Shown: positions 8,063 to 17,235, counted from the stretch's first letter. The stretch: 64,000 bases of DNA from Clostridia bacterium (GCA_910575625.1 CAJTFD010000003.1:62001-126000), one strand, 5' to 3'. Numbers and translations: made by a program. The notes: a model not told the origin generated them from the letters alone.

Positions 8063-9393
8063 GACGCATCCAGCCGGACAGGGCTGTCCTCATCGATCGT
8101 CTTATCCGCGTTTTGGATCACTTTGTCGTCGCTGGAGAGGCATCCGTCGTCCAACGCCGCATACATCTCATTTTGTTCCTGTACGGTCACGCTGACCCGC
8201 CCGGCCACAAGCTGTTCCCCCAGGACGGTATCTTTTTCCCGGATCACATAGACGAAATATGTCCCGTTTGCCTGGTGCAGCGCCTGTATGGGGATACAGG
8301 TATTATAGGTCCCGGACTTTTTCTCCACAGTCATCTTCGCGCTGTCCCCGATCTCCAGAAGATCCGCGGGCAGACGGACACACACTTCCAAGAGATCTGG
8401 ATCCTCCGGATCCGCTTTTACAGAATCGATGGTAAGGTCTTTGCTGGTCTTTTTTTTCTGTTCGTTGGTCAGGGTCACGGAGACACCTTTTTGCAGATAT
8501 TCCTCCTGGCCTTTTTCTGCCTGGGCGATGAACCTGCACCCGGCTGTGCGGTCCGCCAGGAAAAGGAGGGGCGTTTCCGCCGTCACCTCACCGACTGACG
8601 CCTGGATCTTCGTCACCGTGCCTTTTATGGGAGAAAGGATCTTTCCGCCTGTCCTCTGGATCTTTTTTAGCTTTTTCATCTGTGCCCGGATCTCTCTGGC
8701 TTCGATCTCTTTGAGACGGATGGTGTTATCCGATGGTTCCTGGACATGGGCATCTTCCAGAGCGCGGGCGGCCTCCCGTATCCCGTCGTCTCGGGCATCC
8801 ATAGCCTCCTCATAGGCTTTCTGCGCCGCATATACAGCCTCCGTCAGAGCGCTCTCCTCTCCTTCGTCGATCTCCGCCTCCTGCTGATATCCATTGAGCC
8901 TGTCCACGGCCCGCTCCCACTCCCAGGCCGCCTGGGAGACCGCCTGGTCACCTTTTGCCACAGCCAGGTCGTAGTCCTCCTGGGCACGCCGGACGGCCAG
9001 ATCTTCTTTTTGCGCCTGGATCTGTGCGGCCTTTTCCAGCCCCGCTGTTTCCAGGTCTATCTTCTCCAGTCCCTCTCCACAGGATGCGATCTGTCCCTTT
9101 AATGTACGCAGATCCAGCTGTAAGAGCACATCCCCCGGCTCCACCGTCTGCCCCTCCCGGACCCATATCTGCGCGATCTTCTGCCCGGCCTCTGTGGATA
9201 CGGCCATCTCCTGGTCTTCCTCGACTTTCCCCACAGCCGTGACCTTATGGGAGATCACCATCTTTGTCGGCGATGCTGTCTGCACCACCGCCACCGTCAG
9301 CGAACTGGACGCCCGCGAGAGCATCGTACAGACCGCCATGAAGGCCAGGAAGATCCCCAGGGGCCGCAGCACATCCCTCCCTCTCATCCTCAC
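8059..9393 (-). CDS. HlyD/MacA-like membrane fusion adaptor protein
   Basis: A 444-residue adaptor with an N-terminal membrane helix (about residues 9-26), a biotinyl-lipoyl half-motif (VREGQTVEPGDVLLQLD near residue 80), a long charged alpha-helical hairpin rich in Ala, Glu and Gln (about 100-240), the second lipoyl half (ILSPIKGTVTKIQASVGEV near 255) and a C-terminal beta-barrel. In exporters such proteins link a membrane transporter to the outside. The first codon is GTG, placed 7 bases after AAGGAG. It lies between two sugar-type permease genes and an FtsX-like gene, which suggests a MacAB-like exporter with its ATPase missing. Family call is firm; the cargo is unknown. Confidence 0.88.
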   Translation of the reverse strand: MRMRGRDVLRPLGIFLAFMAVCTMLSRASSSLTVAVVQTASPTKMVISHKVTAVGKVEEDQEMAVSTEAGQKIAQIWVREGQTVEPGDVLLQLDLRTLKGQIASCGEGLEKIDLETAGLEKAAQIQAQKEDLAVRRAQEDYDLAVAKGDQAVSQAAWEWERAVDRLNGYQQEAEIDEGEESALTEAVYAAQKAYEEAMDARDDGIREAARALEDAHVQEPSDNTIRLKEIEAREIRAQMKKLKKIQRTGGKILSPIKGTVTKIQASVGEVTAETPLLFLADRTAGCRFIAQAEKGQEEYLQKGVSVTLTNEQKKKTSKDLTIDSVKADPEDPDLLEVCVRLPADLLEIGDSAKMTVEKKSGTYNTCIPIQALHQANGTYFVYVIREKDTVLGEQLVAGRVSVTVQEQNEMYAALDDGCLSSDDKVIQNADKTIDEDSPVRLDAS

Positions 9394-9397
9394 ATCA

Positions 9398-10237
9398 TCA
9401 CTCCTTTACCGCTGCCGCCGCGATCCCCCGCTCCAGATGATCCTGCCCGGCCAGAAATACGAACACCGCCGGGATCAGCGCGATCACCGACGCGGCAAAC
9501 GCCGCTTTTGCATCTCCCACATCAATACTGGGAAGATACAGGGACAACGGCCACAGATCCTTGCTCTTTAAAAAAGCCATCGGCGGCTCCAACAGACTCC
9601 AATATTCCAAAAATCCCAACACCAGGGCAGAGATGATCCCCGGCGAACCCAGGGGCAGTCCCACGTAGAAGAACACCTGCCACTGGGAGGCCCCGTCCAG
9701 CCTGGCCGCTTCCACGAGAGCGTCCGGCACACCGTCAAAGAAACGGTACATGATGAACACCGGAAACGTGGAAAAGACCGACAACAAGATGATCCCTCTG
9801 TGGGTATCCAGCAGATGCAGCCCGTCCAGCAGCAGATGATCGGAGAGCATCAGCACCTGGAACGGCATCATCATCAATAAGATATAGACGGTAAATAATG
9901 TTTTCCGCAGCGGGAACGTCCCCTTGGCAAAACCCCAGGCCGCAGGCACGCCAAATATGATCTGCCCGCCCAGGATCCCCACCGCCAGCCGCATCGAGTT
10001 CCAGAACATCACAAAAAATCCCGGGGAGTCCAGCAAAAGCTCCACATACGACCGCAGGGTGGGATAACGGGGCAGCCAGGTGATCCGCACATATCCGCTC
10101 CCTGCATCCATGACCGCCCGCAGGTCCTCTTTCAGCTCCCCACCGCCCATCAGGGAACCCGTCAGCAGAAAACAGACTGGATAGACGGCTATGAAAGCCA
10201 GGACGGCCAGAAGGAGCACACACATCTTTTTCCACAT
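9398..10237 (-). CDS. Carbohydrate ABC transporter permease (MalG/AraQ-like)
   Basis: A 279-residue inner-membrane permease with six predicted helices. The EAA loop that docks the ATPase is VEAARLDGASQWQVFFYVGLPLGSPG near residue 180, the CUT1 pattern. With the permease at 10239-11093 it would form the heterodimeric channel for sugars delivered by the lipoprotein at 11098-13350. The two permease genes are one base apart. No ATP-binding gene is in the operon, as is common in Firmicutes where one MsmK-type ATPase serves several CUT1 importers. Confidence 0.9.
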   Translation of the reverse strand: MWKKMCVLLLAVLAFIAVYPVCFLLTGSLMGGGELKEDLRAVMDAGSGYVRITWLPRYPTLRSYVELLLDSPGFFVMFWNSMRLAVGILGGQIIFGVPAAWGFAKGTFPLRKTLFTVYILLMMMPFQVLMLSDHLLLDGLHLLDTHRGIILLSVFSTFPVFIMYRFFDGVPDALVEAARLDGASQWQVFFYVGLPLGSPGIISALVLGFLEYWSLLEPPMAFLKSKDLWPLSLYLPSIDVGDAKAAFAASVIALIPAVFVFLAGQDHLERGIAAAAVKE

Positions 10238-10238
10238 T

Positions 10239-11093
10239 TCAACCCTCCCACTTCCGTTTCAAAAACAACACCAGCAAAAAGATCACCCCCGCATGGACCA
10301 CCGCCCCCGCCGCCATCTTATCCATGGACAGATCCCGATACCAGTTGTTGAACACATGCTGGAGCAGATACATACTGGCATGGGGATAATCCCCCGCCGC
10401 CAGATATGCCTCCCGGAACACTTTAAACGAGTTCAGAATCGACAGCACCGAGATGGTAAACAGAGAGGGCAGAAGCCCCGGCAGGGTGATGCAGCAGAAA
10501 CACTGCCATCGTCCGGCCCCGTCCACCTGCGCCGCCTCGTAGAGACTGGGCGATATGCCGGAGAGACCGGCCAGCCACAAGATCAGGTCATACCCCAGAT
10601 TTTTCCAGATGTAGCTGGCCACCAAGATCCAGAACGCCCACGGTGTGCGCATCCAGTCCTCCCCGGGTATGTGCAGCATATGCAGCAGACCGCCCAGCAG
10701 CCCCCGCTCATGGAACAACACTTTCCACAGCAGCACAGCCGAGGCCACCGGGATCGCCATCGGGATCAGGAAACAACTCTTAAAAAACTGGACATGCTCC
10801 CCCAAAGAATCCAAGATCAACGCCGTCAGAAGGGACAATGCCAAAAGCAGCGGGATACAGATCCCCTCAAAACGCAGAGTATTCACCGCCGCCAGGCAAA
10901 ACGCCTTATTGGAAAAGATCGTCCGGAAATTGGCAAGCCCCACCCATGCGCCGCTGACCGCTTCTGTAAACGAGCGGCGCACCACATCCGCAAACGGGAT
11001 CAGGATAAAGAACAGGACTCCTGATAAGCTGGGCAGGACGAAGAGAAAACCGGTCTGGCGTTTTTTATGTCCCCTTTTAAATATCTTTTTCAT
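10239..11093 (-). CDS. Carbohydrate ABC transporter permease (MalF/UgpA-like)
   Basis: A 284-residue membrane permease with six predicted helices and the CUT1 EAA loop YEAAQVDGAGRWQCFCCITLP near residue 195. The N-terminus KKIFKRGHKKRQTGFLFVLPSL is typical of MalF/UgpA-like subunits in Firmicutes. It begins 4 bases after the solute-binding protein gene and one base before the second permease, so translation is probably coupled. The imported sugar cannot be told from sequence. Confidence 0.9.
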   Translation of the reverse strand: MKKIFKRGHKKRQTGFLFVLPSLSGVLFFILIPFADVVRRSFTEAVSGAWVGLANFRTIFSNKAFCLAAVNTLRFEGICIPLLLALSLLTALILDSLGEHVQFFKSCFLIPMAIPVASAVLLWKVLFHERGLLGGLLHMLHIPGEDWMRTPWAFWILVASYIWKNLGYDLILWLAGLSGISPSLYEAAQVDGAGRWQCFCCITLPGLLPSLFTISVLSILNSFKVFREAYLAAGDYPHASMYLLQHVFNNWYRDLSMDKMAAGAVVHAGVIFLLVLFLKRKWEG

Positions 11094-11097
11094 CCTC

Positions 11098-13350
11098 TTA
11101 TTCTGCGAGATAGAGATCCACCTGGTCCGTCACGGCCCGCACCGCCTCCTGCGGCGTGATCTTACCTTCCAGGCACTCCCCGGCCTGGGAGAGGACGGCA
11201 TTGCGGATGATCTCGTTGGTCAGCGCCGGTGTATCCGCCTCCTTGATATAGGCGATAAACTGGTCTGTGATCTCTGCACTTGGCTTTTGTATGGTCATCT
11301 CCACATAACTGTCCGGGTCATTGGACATACTGCTCCCGATCGTCATACCAGCATCTATATGATCGATCAGGGACTCCAGGGCTTTCTGGTTTACAGGGAG
11401 GCCGCCACCCTGGGCTGCCATCTGGGCTTCCTCTGTGAGCAGGAACTGAACGAACCTCTTTGCCTCCTCCTTCATGCCGCTCTTGCTGCTGACGCCGGCC
11501 ACTGCCTTTGGCAAAAAGACATGCTCTGCCTGCCCGATCAGCGGTTTATAACTGATCCCCTCTTTATCCATCATGGTGGTGGCCAGTTGGGCGAAAGTCG
11601 AATCCGACCAGATGCCCCCGAAACCTATCTGCAGTTTATCGCAGTATAGCTGCAGCGTTTCGCTGCTGATCGCGCTCACATAGTTCTGATATCCCTCTCC
11701 AAATACACCATAGTCCGTCTCGATATATTTTTCCGGGTCGTAGATCCTGCCAAGCTGTGTGTAAAATTCCTCCAGTTTCTCCTCATCGATCGTCCCGTCC
11801 TCCCTGATCCAGGCCGGGGAGCACGCATCGTAAAGCTGGGCCGCCAGCATGACGCCATCGAAGTAGGGGCTGGAGATGTTCTTATCCGGATCTGCGGCCC
11901 CCATCTCCTCTACCACGTCGGCCAGGGACTCCAGATCCTGGATCTTCTCCAGGTACTGGGTATCCGCTTCCACCAGAGGGATGGAGAAGCGCAGCGGGAT
12001 CCCATAGAGTTTCCCATCCTCTTCCATGCCTGCCATCAGGTTCTCAAACAGATCCTCCGCCTGAGCCGCCACATCACTCAAATCCTCCAACATCCCTTTT
12101 TCCACATAGGAATCCACAGGCAGACCGTCCAGCATCAATATATCCGGCCCATTCCCCGCCATGATCTCTGTGCTCAGGTTCTTCAGGGCATCGGAAGCGG
12201 TCACGCCGTTATCCTCCGTCACACCCACTTCCAGATCCACGTAGACTTCCGGATTCTCCTTCTGGTATTGGGAGATGTTCTGCATCAATTCACTGTTTTC
12301 ATATAAGGACCAGGCTTTCAGCTCCGTCTCCGGCACCGTATCTGTATCCGCTGAATAGGTAAAATGTAAAAGTTTAGCAGACTGTGAGTCCACCGCCAAT
12401 ACATAGAAGGCATCATCCTTCGTGGCCTCCATGCTGATCAGCCCCACATCCGGGGCCCCCAGAGAATTCAGTGAACTGTCGATCACCAGCTCCACCGCAC
12501 TGCCGTCTTTGATATGCCGGTACAGCCCCTTGTTTGTACAATAAAACACTTCCTGCTCCTCTTTGCCCCTGGCGAAGACTAAAGGTCTGCACTGCACGTT
12601 GTGCAGATCCATACTGGCCCCGCTCTGGGCGATGGAGTCCGAGAGATTTTCATCCTTTGGAAGCGGCTCGCCGGTCTTCCTGTCAAAGGGAAGGATCCCT
12701 CCATCATAGTCCACCGTGTAGATCGTATCCCCGGCCACGCCGAAGAAACTGGTATCCTCCGCCCCGGAAACTTTATCGGTCAGTTCCCCTGTCTCCATAT
12801 CGACGGAACTAAGCGGCGTATTCTGGAACAGGGTCAAAAGTTCCCCATCCTGGGCATACTGCATAAAATACAGATATTCCCCCACATTCAGCGGGACCTC
12901 CGTCACAGCCCCTTTTTCATCCAGATGATAATAATGCTCTTCTGACGCCTCCCCGCCGGATAACTGGCTTATAACTGCAAACGCGTCTCCCTTGGGAGAT
13001 ACGGCTACGTGCGTCACATAGAGATCATCTGTCTCCATCCACTCTTCCGGCAGGTCATACACTTTTTCCCAAGCCGCATCATCCTCTTTCAGATCCCAGA
13101 CGGCTCCCCGGCCCTCCTGGTCATTGGTGGCGATCCGGATCGTCCCGTCCTCCATCTGTGTCATACTGTACACGGACGTCTGCTCTGGGAGCGGGATATC
13201 CTCTTCCAGATACCGGCCTTTTGCGCTCTCTGTCTCTTTGCCGCCGTCTTTGCCGTCCCCGGACTGTCCGCACCCTGCCAAGATCCCCAGAGATAGAGAT
13301 GCTGCCAGGGCAAGACTCATGATCTTTTTTATGATCTTTTTCGTTTTCAT
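11098..13350 (-). CDS. Large extracellular solute-binding lipoprotein with an extra N-terminal domain
   Basis: A 750-residue lipoprotein, about 300 residues longer than usual CUT1 binding proteins. The start at 13350 follows GAGGAGGTTTCAT; a more distal in-frame ATG at 13425 would add residues before the signal peptide. The lipobox is LAGC near residue 27. Residues about 40-340 show short beta-strand repeats with DLYVTHVAVSPKGDAFAVIS and VAGDTIYTVDY, like a beta-propeller. From about 350 the solute-binding domain follows (MAGNGPDILMLDGLPVDSYVEKGMLEDLS, and MKEEAKRFVQFLLTEEAQ near the end). It starts the five-gene operon. The propeller part may bind a polymer or the adaptor; that is inference. 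Confidence 0.85.
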   Translation of the reverse strand: MKTKKIIKKIMSLALAASLSLGILAGCGQSGDGKDGGKETESAKGRYLEEDIPLPEQTSVYSMTQMEDGTIRIATNDQEGRGAVWDLKEDDAAWEKVYDLPEEWMETDDLYVTHVAVSPKGDAFAVISQLSGGEASEEHYYHLDEKGAVTEVPLNVGEYLYFMQYAQDGELLTLFQNTPLSSVDMETGELTDKVSGAEDTSFFGVAGDTIYTVDYDGGILPFDRKTGEPLPKDENLSDSIAQSGASMDLHNVQCRPLVFARGKEEQEVFYCTNKGLYRHIKDGSAVELVIDSSLNSLGAPDVGLISMEATKDDAFYVLAVDSQSAKLLHFTYSADTDTVPETELKAWSLYENSELMQNISQYQKENPEVYVDLEVGVTEDNGVTASDALKNLSTEIMAGNGPDILMLDGLPVDSYVEKGMLEDLSDVAAQAEDLFENLMAGMEEDGKLYGIPLRFSIPLVEADTQYLEKIQDLESLADVVEEMGAADPDKNISSPYFDGVMLAAQLYDACSPAWIREDGTIDEEKLEEFYTQLGRIYDPEKYIETDYGVFGEGYQNYVSAISSETLQLYCDKLQIGFGGIWSDSTFAQLATTMMDKEGISYKPLIGQAEHVFLPKAVAGVSSKSGMKEEAKRFVQFLLTEEAQMAAQGGGLPVNQKALESLIDHIDAGMTIGSSMSNDPDSYVEMTIQKPSAEITDQFIAYIKEADTPALTNEIIRNAVLSQAGECLEGKITPQEAVRAVTDQVDLYLAE

Positions 13351-13488
13351 ATGAAACCTCCTCACTGTTTCTGTAGTTTCTGTATCGATTGTTTTCATCT
13401 TATCACGGGAATCTCTAAAGAACATCTAAATAAGCTCAGATCTGTCTCTAATTTTTCAAGAGAAAAGATCCCTATCAGAAAAGAAGCC

Positions 13489-13517
13489 TTGTAATATACT
13501 TTCCTTACATATATAAT
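13489..13517 (+). promoter_or_regulatory. Sigma-A-type promoter of the RqcH gene
   Basis: TTGTAA (13489-13494) and TATAAT (13512-13517) are separated by 17 bases, 28 bases before the ATG of the RqcH gene, which also has an AAGGAGA ribosome site. Confidence 0.65.
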
Positions 13518-13544
13518 ATTATAAAATAGATAAGGAGACAGACC

Positions 13545-15284
13545 ATGGCATTTGACGGCATCACCATCGCCTGCCTGGCAGCGGAACTCAAAGACTCTCT
13601 GCTGGGCGGGCGCATCCACAAGATCGCACAACCGGAAACCGACGAACTCATACTGACCTGCAGAGGGAACCAGGGGGTAAAGAAACTGCTGATCTCAGCC
13701 AGCGCCTCCCTGCCCTACCTATATTTCACCGAACAGAACAAACCCAACCCTCTGAGCGCCCCTGCTTTCTGTATGCTGCTGCGCAAACACATCGGAAGCG
13801 CGCGGATCACCGGGATCACCCAGCCCGGACTGGAACGGGTCCTGTTCATCGACCTGGAACACTTAAACGAGATGGGCGACCTCTGCCAGAAGCGGCTCAT
13901 CATCGAGATCATGGGCAAGCACAGCAACATCATCTTCTGCGACCAGGACGGGAAGATCCTAGACAGCATCAAGCACGTATCCTCCCATATGAGTTCCGTG
14001 CGCGAGGTCCTGCCCGGCCGGGAATATTTCATCCCCAAGACCCAGGACAAGCTGGATCCCCTGGAACTCTCGGAAAAAGATCTCCTCACACAGGTCTGCA
14101 CCCGTCCCATGGAGATCGGCAAAGCCCTCTATGGCACCTGCACAGGCATCAGCCCCACCATGGCCAATGAGATCTGCCACCGGGCCTCCATAGACAGCGC
14201 AGCCATCGTCCAGTCCCTGACCGAGAACGAAAAACTGCATTTATGTCATACATTCTTACGCCTGATGGAACAGATCAAAAACGGCGAGTTTTCACCCCAT
14301 ATGATCTGCCGGGACAAAGAACCCGTGGAATACGGGGCTTTCCCCATGAGCCAGTATCGGGACGGCTATACACAGGAGGCTTTTTCCTCCATGTCCCGAT
14401 TATTAGAAACCTGGTACGCCTCCAAGAGCACGATCACAAGGATCCGCCAAAAATCCGCCGACTTGCGGAAGATCGTCCAGACCGCCCTGGACCGGAACCG
14501 GAAGAAATACCAGCTCCAGCAGAAACAGTTAAAGGACACCAGCAAAAAAGACCGCTACAAAGTATACGGCGAACTGATCAACGCCTACGGCTACGGACTG
14601 AAAGAAGGATGCAAGTCCTTCACGGCCCTGAACTACTACACCAACGAGGAGATCCAGATCCCGCTGGATGCGGACTTCACCCCTGCCGAGAACGCCAAAC
14701 GGTATTTTGCCCGCTACAATAAATTAAAGCGCACCGAGGAGGCCCTAAACCAGCAGATCCAGGAGACCTCCCTGGAGATTTTGCACCTGGAATCCATCCA
14801 GACCGCCCTGGACATCGCCCTGCAGGAAAACGACCTGGCCCAGATCAAGGAGGAGCTGACGGACTACGGCTACATCCGGCGCAGATACGGCAAAAAACAA
14901 AAAACACAAGGAAGATCCAAACCCTTCCACTACATCTCCTCCGACGGCTACCACATGTACGTGGGCAAGAACAATTTCCAGAACGAGGAGCTGACCTTCA
15001 AAGTGGCCTCCGGGAATGACTGGTGGTTCCACGCCAAGCAGATGCCCGGCTCCCATGTGATCGTAAAGAGCAACAACGAGGAACTCCCCGACCGGACCTT
15101 CGAGGAGGCCGGACAGCTGGCCGCCTACTATTCCAGCGGCCGTAACGCACCCAAAGTGGAGATCGACTACATCCAGAAAAAACACGTGAAAAAAACACCC
15201 GGCGGGAAACCCGGTTTTGTCATCTACCACACCAACTACTCCCTGGTAGCCGCGCCGGATATCTCCCATATCAAAGAAGAATAA
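13545..15284 (+). CDS. rqcH: NFACT family protein, bacterial Rqc2 homologue (RqcH)
   Basis: A 579-residue cytosolic ribosome quality control factor. In Bacillus subtilis RqcH binds stalled 50S subunits and directs alanine tailing of the nascent chain. The order here is NFACT-N (MAFDGITIACLAAELKDSLLGGRIHKI, residues 1-190), helix-hairpin-helix region, long coiled coil (about 280-430, RKKYQLQQKQLKDTSKKD) and NFACT-R (about 455-570, SDGYHMYVGKNNFQNEELTF and WFHAKQMPGSHVIV). Length and order are as in the family, once called fibronectin-binding protein. It stands alone with its own promoter and terminator. Confidence 0.93.
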   Translation: MAFDGITIACLAAELKDSLLGGRIHKIAQPETDELILTCRGNQGVKKLLISASASLPYLYFTEQNKPNPLSAPAFCMLLRKHIGSARITGITQPGLERVLFIDLEHLNEMGDLCQKRLIIEIMGKHSNIIFCDQDGKILDSIKHVSSHMSSVREVLPGREYFIPKTQDKLDPLELSEKDLLTQVCTRPMEIGKALYGTCTGISPTMANEICHRASIDSAAIVQSLTENEKLHLCHTFLRLMEQIKNGEFSPHMICRDKEPVEYGAFPMSQYRDGYTQEAFSSMSRLLETWYASKSTITRIRQKSADLRKIVQTALDRNRKKYQLQQKQLKDTSKKDRYKVYGELINAYGYGLKEGCKSFTALNYYTNEEIQIPLDADFTPAENAKRYFARYNKLKRTEEALNQQIQETSLEILHLESIQTALDIALQENDLAQIKEELTDYGYIRRRYGKKQKTQGRSKPFHYISSDGYHMYVGKNNFQNEELTFKVASGNDWWFHAKQMPGSHVIVKSNNEELPDRTFEEAGQLAAYYSSGRNAPKVEIDYIQKKHVKKTPGGKPGFVIYHTNYSLVAAPDISHIKEE

Positions 15285-15290
15285 GACGGA

Positions 15291-15328
15291 CAACTCCACG
15301 GCAGGCTTCCTGTGGAGTTGTTTTTTTA
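15291..15328 (+). terminator. Rho-independent terminator of the RqcH gene
   Basis: CAACTCCAC (15291-15299) pairs with GTGGAGTTG (15312-15320) and a run of eight T follows. It lies 7 bases after the stop codon. Confidence 0.9.
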
Positions 15329-15345
15329 TCTTATAGGAAATCCTC

Positions 15346-15375
15346 TGCACCCAAACAGCGTCCGCGTCCGTCTAA
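15346..15375 (+). promoter_or_regulatory. Candidate ECF sigma-dependent promoter (autoregulation)
   Basis: TGCACC (15346-15351) and CGTCTAA (15369-15375), 17 bases apart, lie 56 bases before the sigma factor gene. A CGTC-type -10 is typical of ECF promoters and no good housekeeping promoter is seen, so the operon is probably self-activated. Inferred from motif and position. Confidence 0.5.
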
Positions 15376-15431
15376 TAGATGAAGGACAAAACAGACAGAT
15401 CAAAACAAAAGAAAAGTGAGGTGAGATCATC

Positions 15432-15938
15432 ATGGATCTGTTGTTGGTAAAGAGAGCCCAAAAAGGTGACACAGACGCTTTCGTCCGTCTGATCGAGAAG
15501 CACAAGCTCTCCCTTTACAAAGTCTCCAAGAGTTATCTGAAAAATGAGGAGGACATTGCGGACGTGATGCAGGACACCATCTTATCGGCTTACGAACACA
15601 TAGGCAGACTAAAACAGGCGGCTTACTTCAAGACCTGGATCACCCGAATCTTGATCAACCACTGTAAGGACCGGCTCAGAGAACAGAAACGTTTTATCCC
15701 CACATTACTGGATGAGGACCGGACAGCCGCCGCCCCAACTGATGACAGGGAATTTTACAGACTGCTGGAGGATCTCCCGGAGGGTATGCGCCCGATCTTC
15801 CTGTTGTATTACGGCGAAGGCTTCAACACCCGGGAGATCGCCCAGATCCTGGAGATGAACGAGAACACGGTAAAGAGTAAGCTGCAGCGAGGCCGGAAGA
15901 AACTAAAAGAAGTGATCTGCAAGGAGGCGATCTTATGA
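15432..15938 (+). CDS. ECF-type RNA polymerase sigma factor
   Basis: A 168-residue sigma-70 family factor with region 2 (LYKVSKSYLKNEEDIADVMQDTILSAYE, about residues 28-56) and region 4 (FNTREIAQILEMNENTVKSKLQRGRKKLKE near the end); region 3 is absent as in ECF factors. Its stop overlaps the start of the next gene by an ATGA junction, so it is coupled to a DUF4179 membrane protein that should act as its anti-sigma factor. The likely trigger is an envelope stress. A ribosome site GTGAGGTGAG precedes the ATG. Confidence 0.92.
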   Translation: MDLLLVKRAQKGDTDAFVRLIEKHKLSLYKVSKSYLKNEEDIADVMQDTILSAYEHIGRLKQAAYFKTWITRILINHCKDRLREQKRFIPTLLDEDRTAAAPTDDREFYRLLEDLPEGMRPIFLLYYGEGFNTREIAQILEMNENTVKSKLQRGRKKLKEVICKEAIL

Positions 15939-17038
15939 AATATCCTGAAAAAAAATTACAAGACATCCTAAAACAAGACATCCAGATATCCGAGACCGTA
16001 GAAAACAAGATACAGGACGCGTATAAACGTCTGCCCAGACAAACGCCCCGCCGCCGCATGAACGGCATAAATATAAAAACCGCCGCGGCCGCCCTGGCCC
16101 TGTGCATCGTCCTGCCCGCCGCCGCTTACGCTTCCGCGAAGACAGGATTTTTCCAGGCCATGTTTGGCAACGCCACCAAACCCTCCAACGAAGTCCTCCA
16201 AAAAGAGGTGGACACCGGAAAAGGCACCACGACCACCGTCACCCTCCCTTCCAAGGAGTACGTCCCCGTAGATGAGACGGAGGCAGAAGAACTGATCGGA
16301 AAATGGGTGATGGATAAACCCATCGTAAAAGCGATCGGGAGCCATACCCTGACCATCCAGAACTTTGCCTACGACAGAAACGGCGCCCTGCTCTATTTTA
16401 CCCTGGAAAGAGAAGGCGGCGTGACCGCCCTGGCCGGCGACGAGGATACGAACCGGGCCAAAGGAGCCTTCTTCACCGAGGAAGCCGACTTTTATTTCAC
16501 CTGTGAGACCCAAAACGGCGTAAACGGCCCATCCAATATCTATATCGATACCATAAAGAGCACAGCGGATAAAATGTATGGTTCTGCATATATCCTATGG
16601 GCCGATACATTGGAAGACGGGGACATCCCCTGCCTTGCGCTCAGCACATACCCCGGCCCCCGAAAAGACCTGACTGAAGACACCGACTTCACCACAGAGA
16701 AGATCCCCCTGACCGATAAAGACCCGATCCCCACGGAGGTCATCGACTTAGACGGGCAGGCATACCTGGAGTATTCGCCGATCTCCATGACGATAGACAT
16801 GGCAAGAGATCTGGGCCTGTCCGCAGAAGAGGCCGCAGATCCCTATAACCTAAAATACCTGGCCATCCAGTACACAGACGGGAGCCGCTATGTGATCTGC
16901 GACGTGGAAAACAACATCGCAAACGACGGCTACGCGCTGGGGAGCGGTATTTATTATAAGACCATGTTCAACCGTCTGGTGGATACCGCCTCCATAAAAG
17001 AGATCCTGGTAAATGACGTGACATTTCCCGTGGATTGA
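15935..17038 (+). CDS. DUF4179 membrane protein, probable anti-sigma factor
   Basis: A 367-residue protein with a cytosolic N-terminus of about 47 residues (KKLQDILKQDIQISETVENKIQDAYKRLP), one helix (about 48-66, TAAAALALCIVLPAAAYAS) and a large extracellular domain. DUF4179 proteins sit next to ECF sigma genes in Firmicutes and hold the sigma factor at the membrane through the short cytosolic part. The four-base overlap with the sigma gene supports this. The outer domain is presumably the sensor. Release mechanism and signal are unknown. Confidence 0.85.
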   Translation: MKYPEKKLQDILKQDIQISETVENKIQDAYKRLPRQTPRRRMNGINIKTAAAALALCIVLPAAAYASAKTGFFQAMFGNATKPSNEVLQKEVDTGKGTTTTVTLPSKEYVPVDETEAEELIGKWVMDKPIVKAIGSHTLTIQNFAYDRNGALLYFTLEREGGVTALAGDEDTNRAKGAFFTEEADFYFTCETQNGVNGPSNIYIDTIKSTADKMYGSAYILWADTLEDGDIPCLALSTYPGPRKDLTEDTDFTTEKIPLTDKDPIPTEVIDLDGQAYLEYSPISMTIDMARDLGLSAEEAADPYNLKYLAIQYTDGSRYVICDVENNIANDGYALGSGIYYKTMFNRLVDTASIKEILVNDVTFPVD

Positions 17039-17119
17039 CCACATCCCTCTTAGGATACCTACCGTTCGGAAAGCGTTTTAAAGGGGTCCGGGGGAAATCC
17101 GCAAGGTCTCCACTCCGTT

Positions 17120-17205
17120 CCGGTCGTTGCTGATCAAGCGCCACTGGCGCTTAGCAACCCCGGCGCTTTTGGTACTTTTCTCGCAGAAAAGTACACCCTC
17201 TGGAA
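17120..17205. repeat. Structured intergenic sequence with two hairpins
   Basis: GTTGCT...AAGCGCC at about 17132-17148 pairs with GGCGCTTAGCAAC ending near 17158, and GGTACTTTTCT (17171-17181) pairs with AGAAAAGTAC ending near 17194. No gene is present. It may be a REP-like repeat or a terminator-leader for the flanking genes. Confidence 0.45.
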
Positions 17206-17206
17206 C

Positions 17207-17235
17207 TTGGAAAATAAGGACGCGTATGGTATAAT
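17207..17235 (+). promoter_or_regulatory. Promoter of the phenylacetate-CoA ligase gene
   Basis: TTGGAA (17207-17212) and TATAAT (17230-17235) are 17 bases apart, 41 bases before the start codon, and AAAGGAACGG gives the ribosome site. Confidence 0.65.

Noticed and set aside
10191..11649. Long plus-strand frames opposite the two sugar permeases and the binding protein
   Set aside because: The minus-strand genes have family motifs and operon spacing; the plus frames are Gln-, Arg- and His-rich shadows.
7019..13350. Reading the HlyD-like and FtsX-like genes as a standard MacAB exporter
   Set aside because: No MacB-type ATPase domain is present in either protein or next to them.
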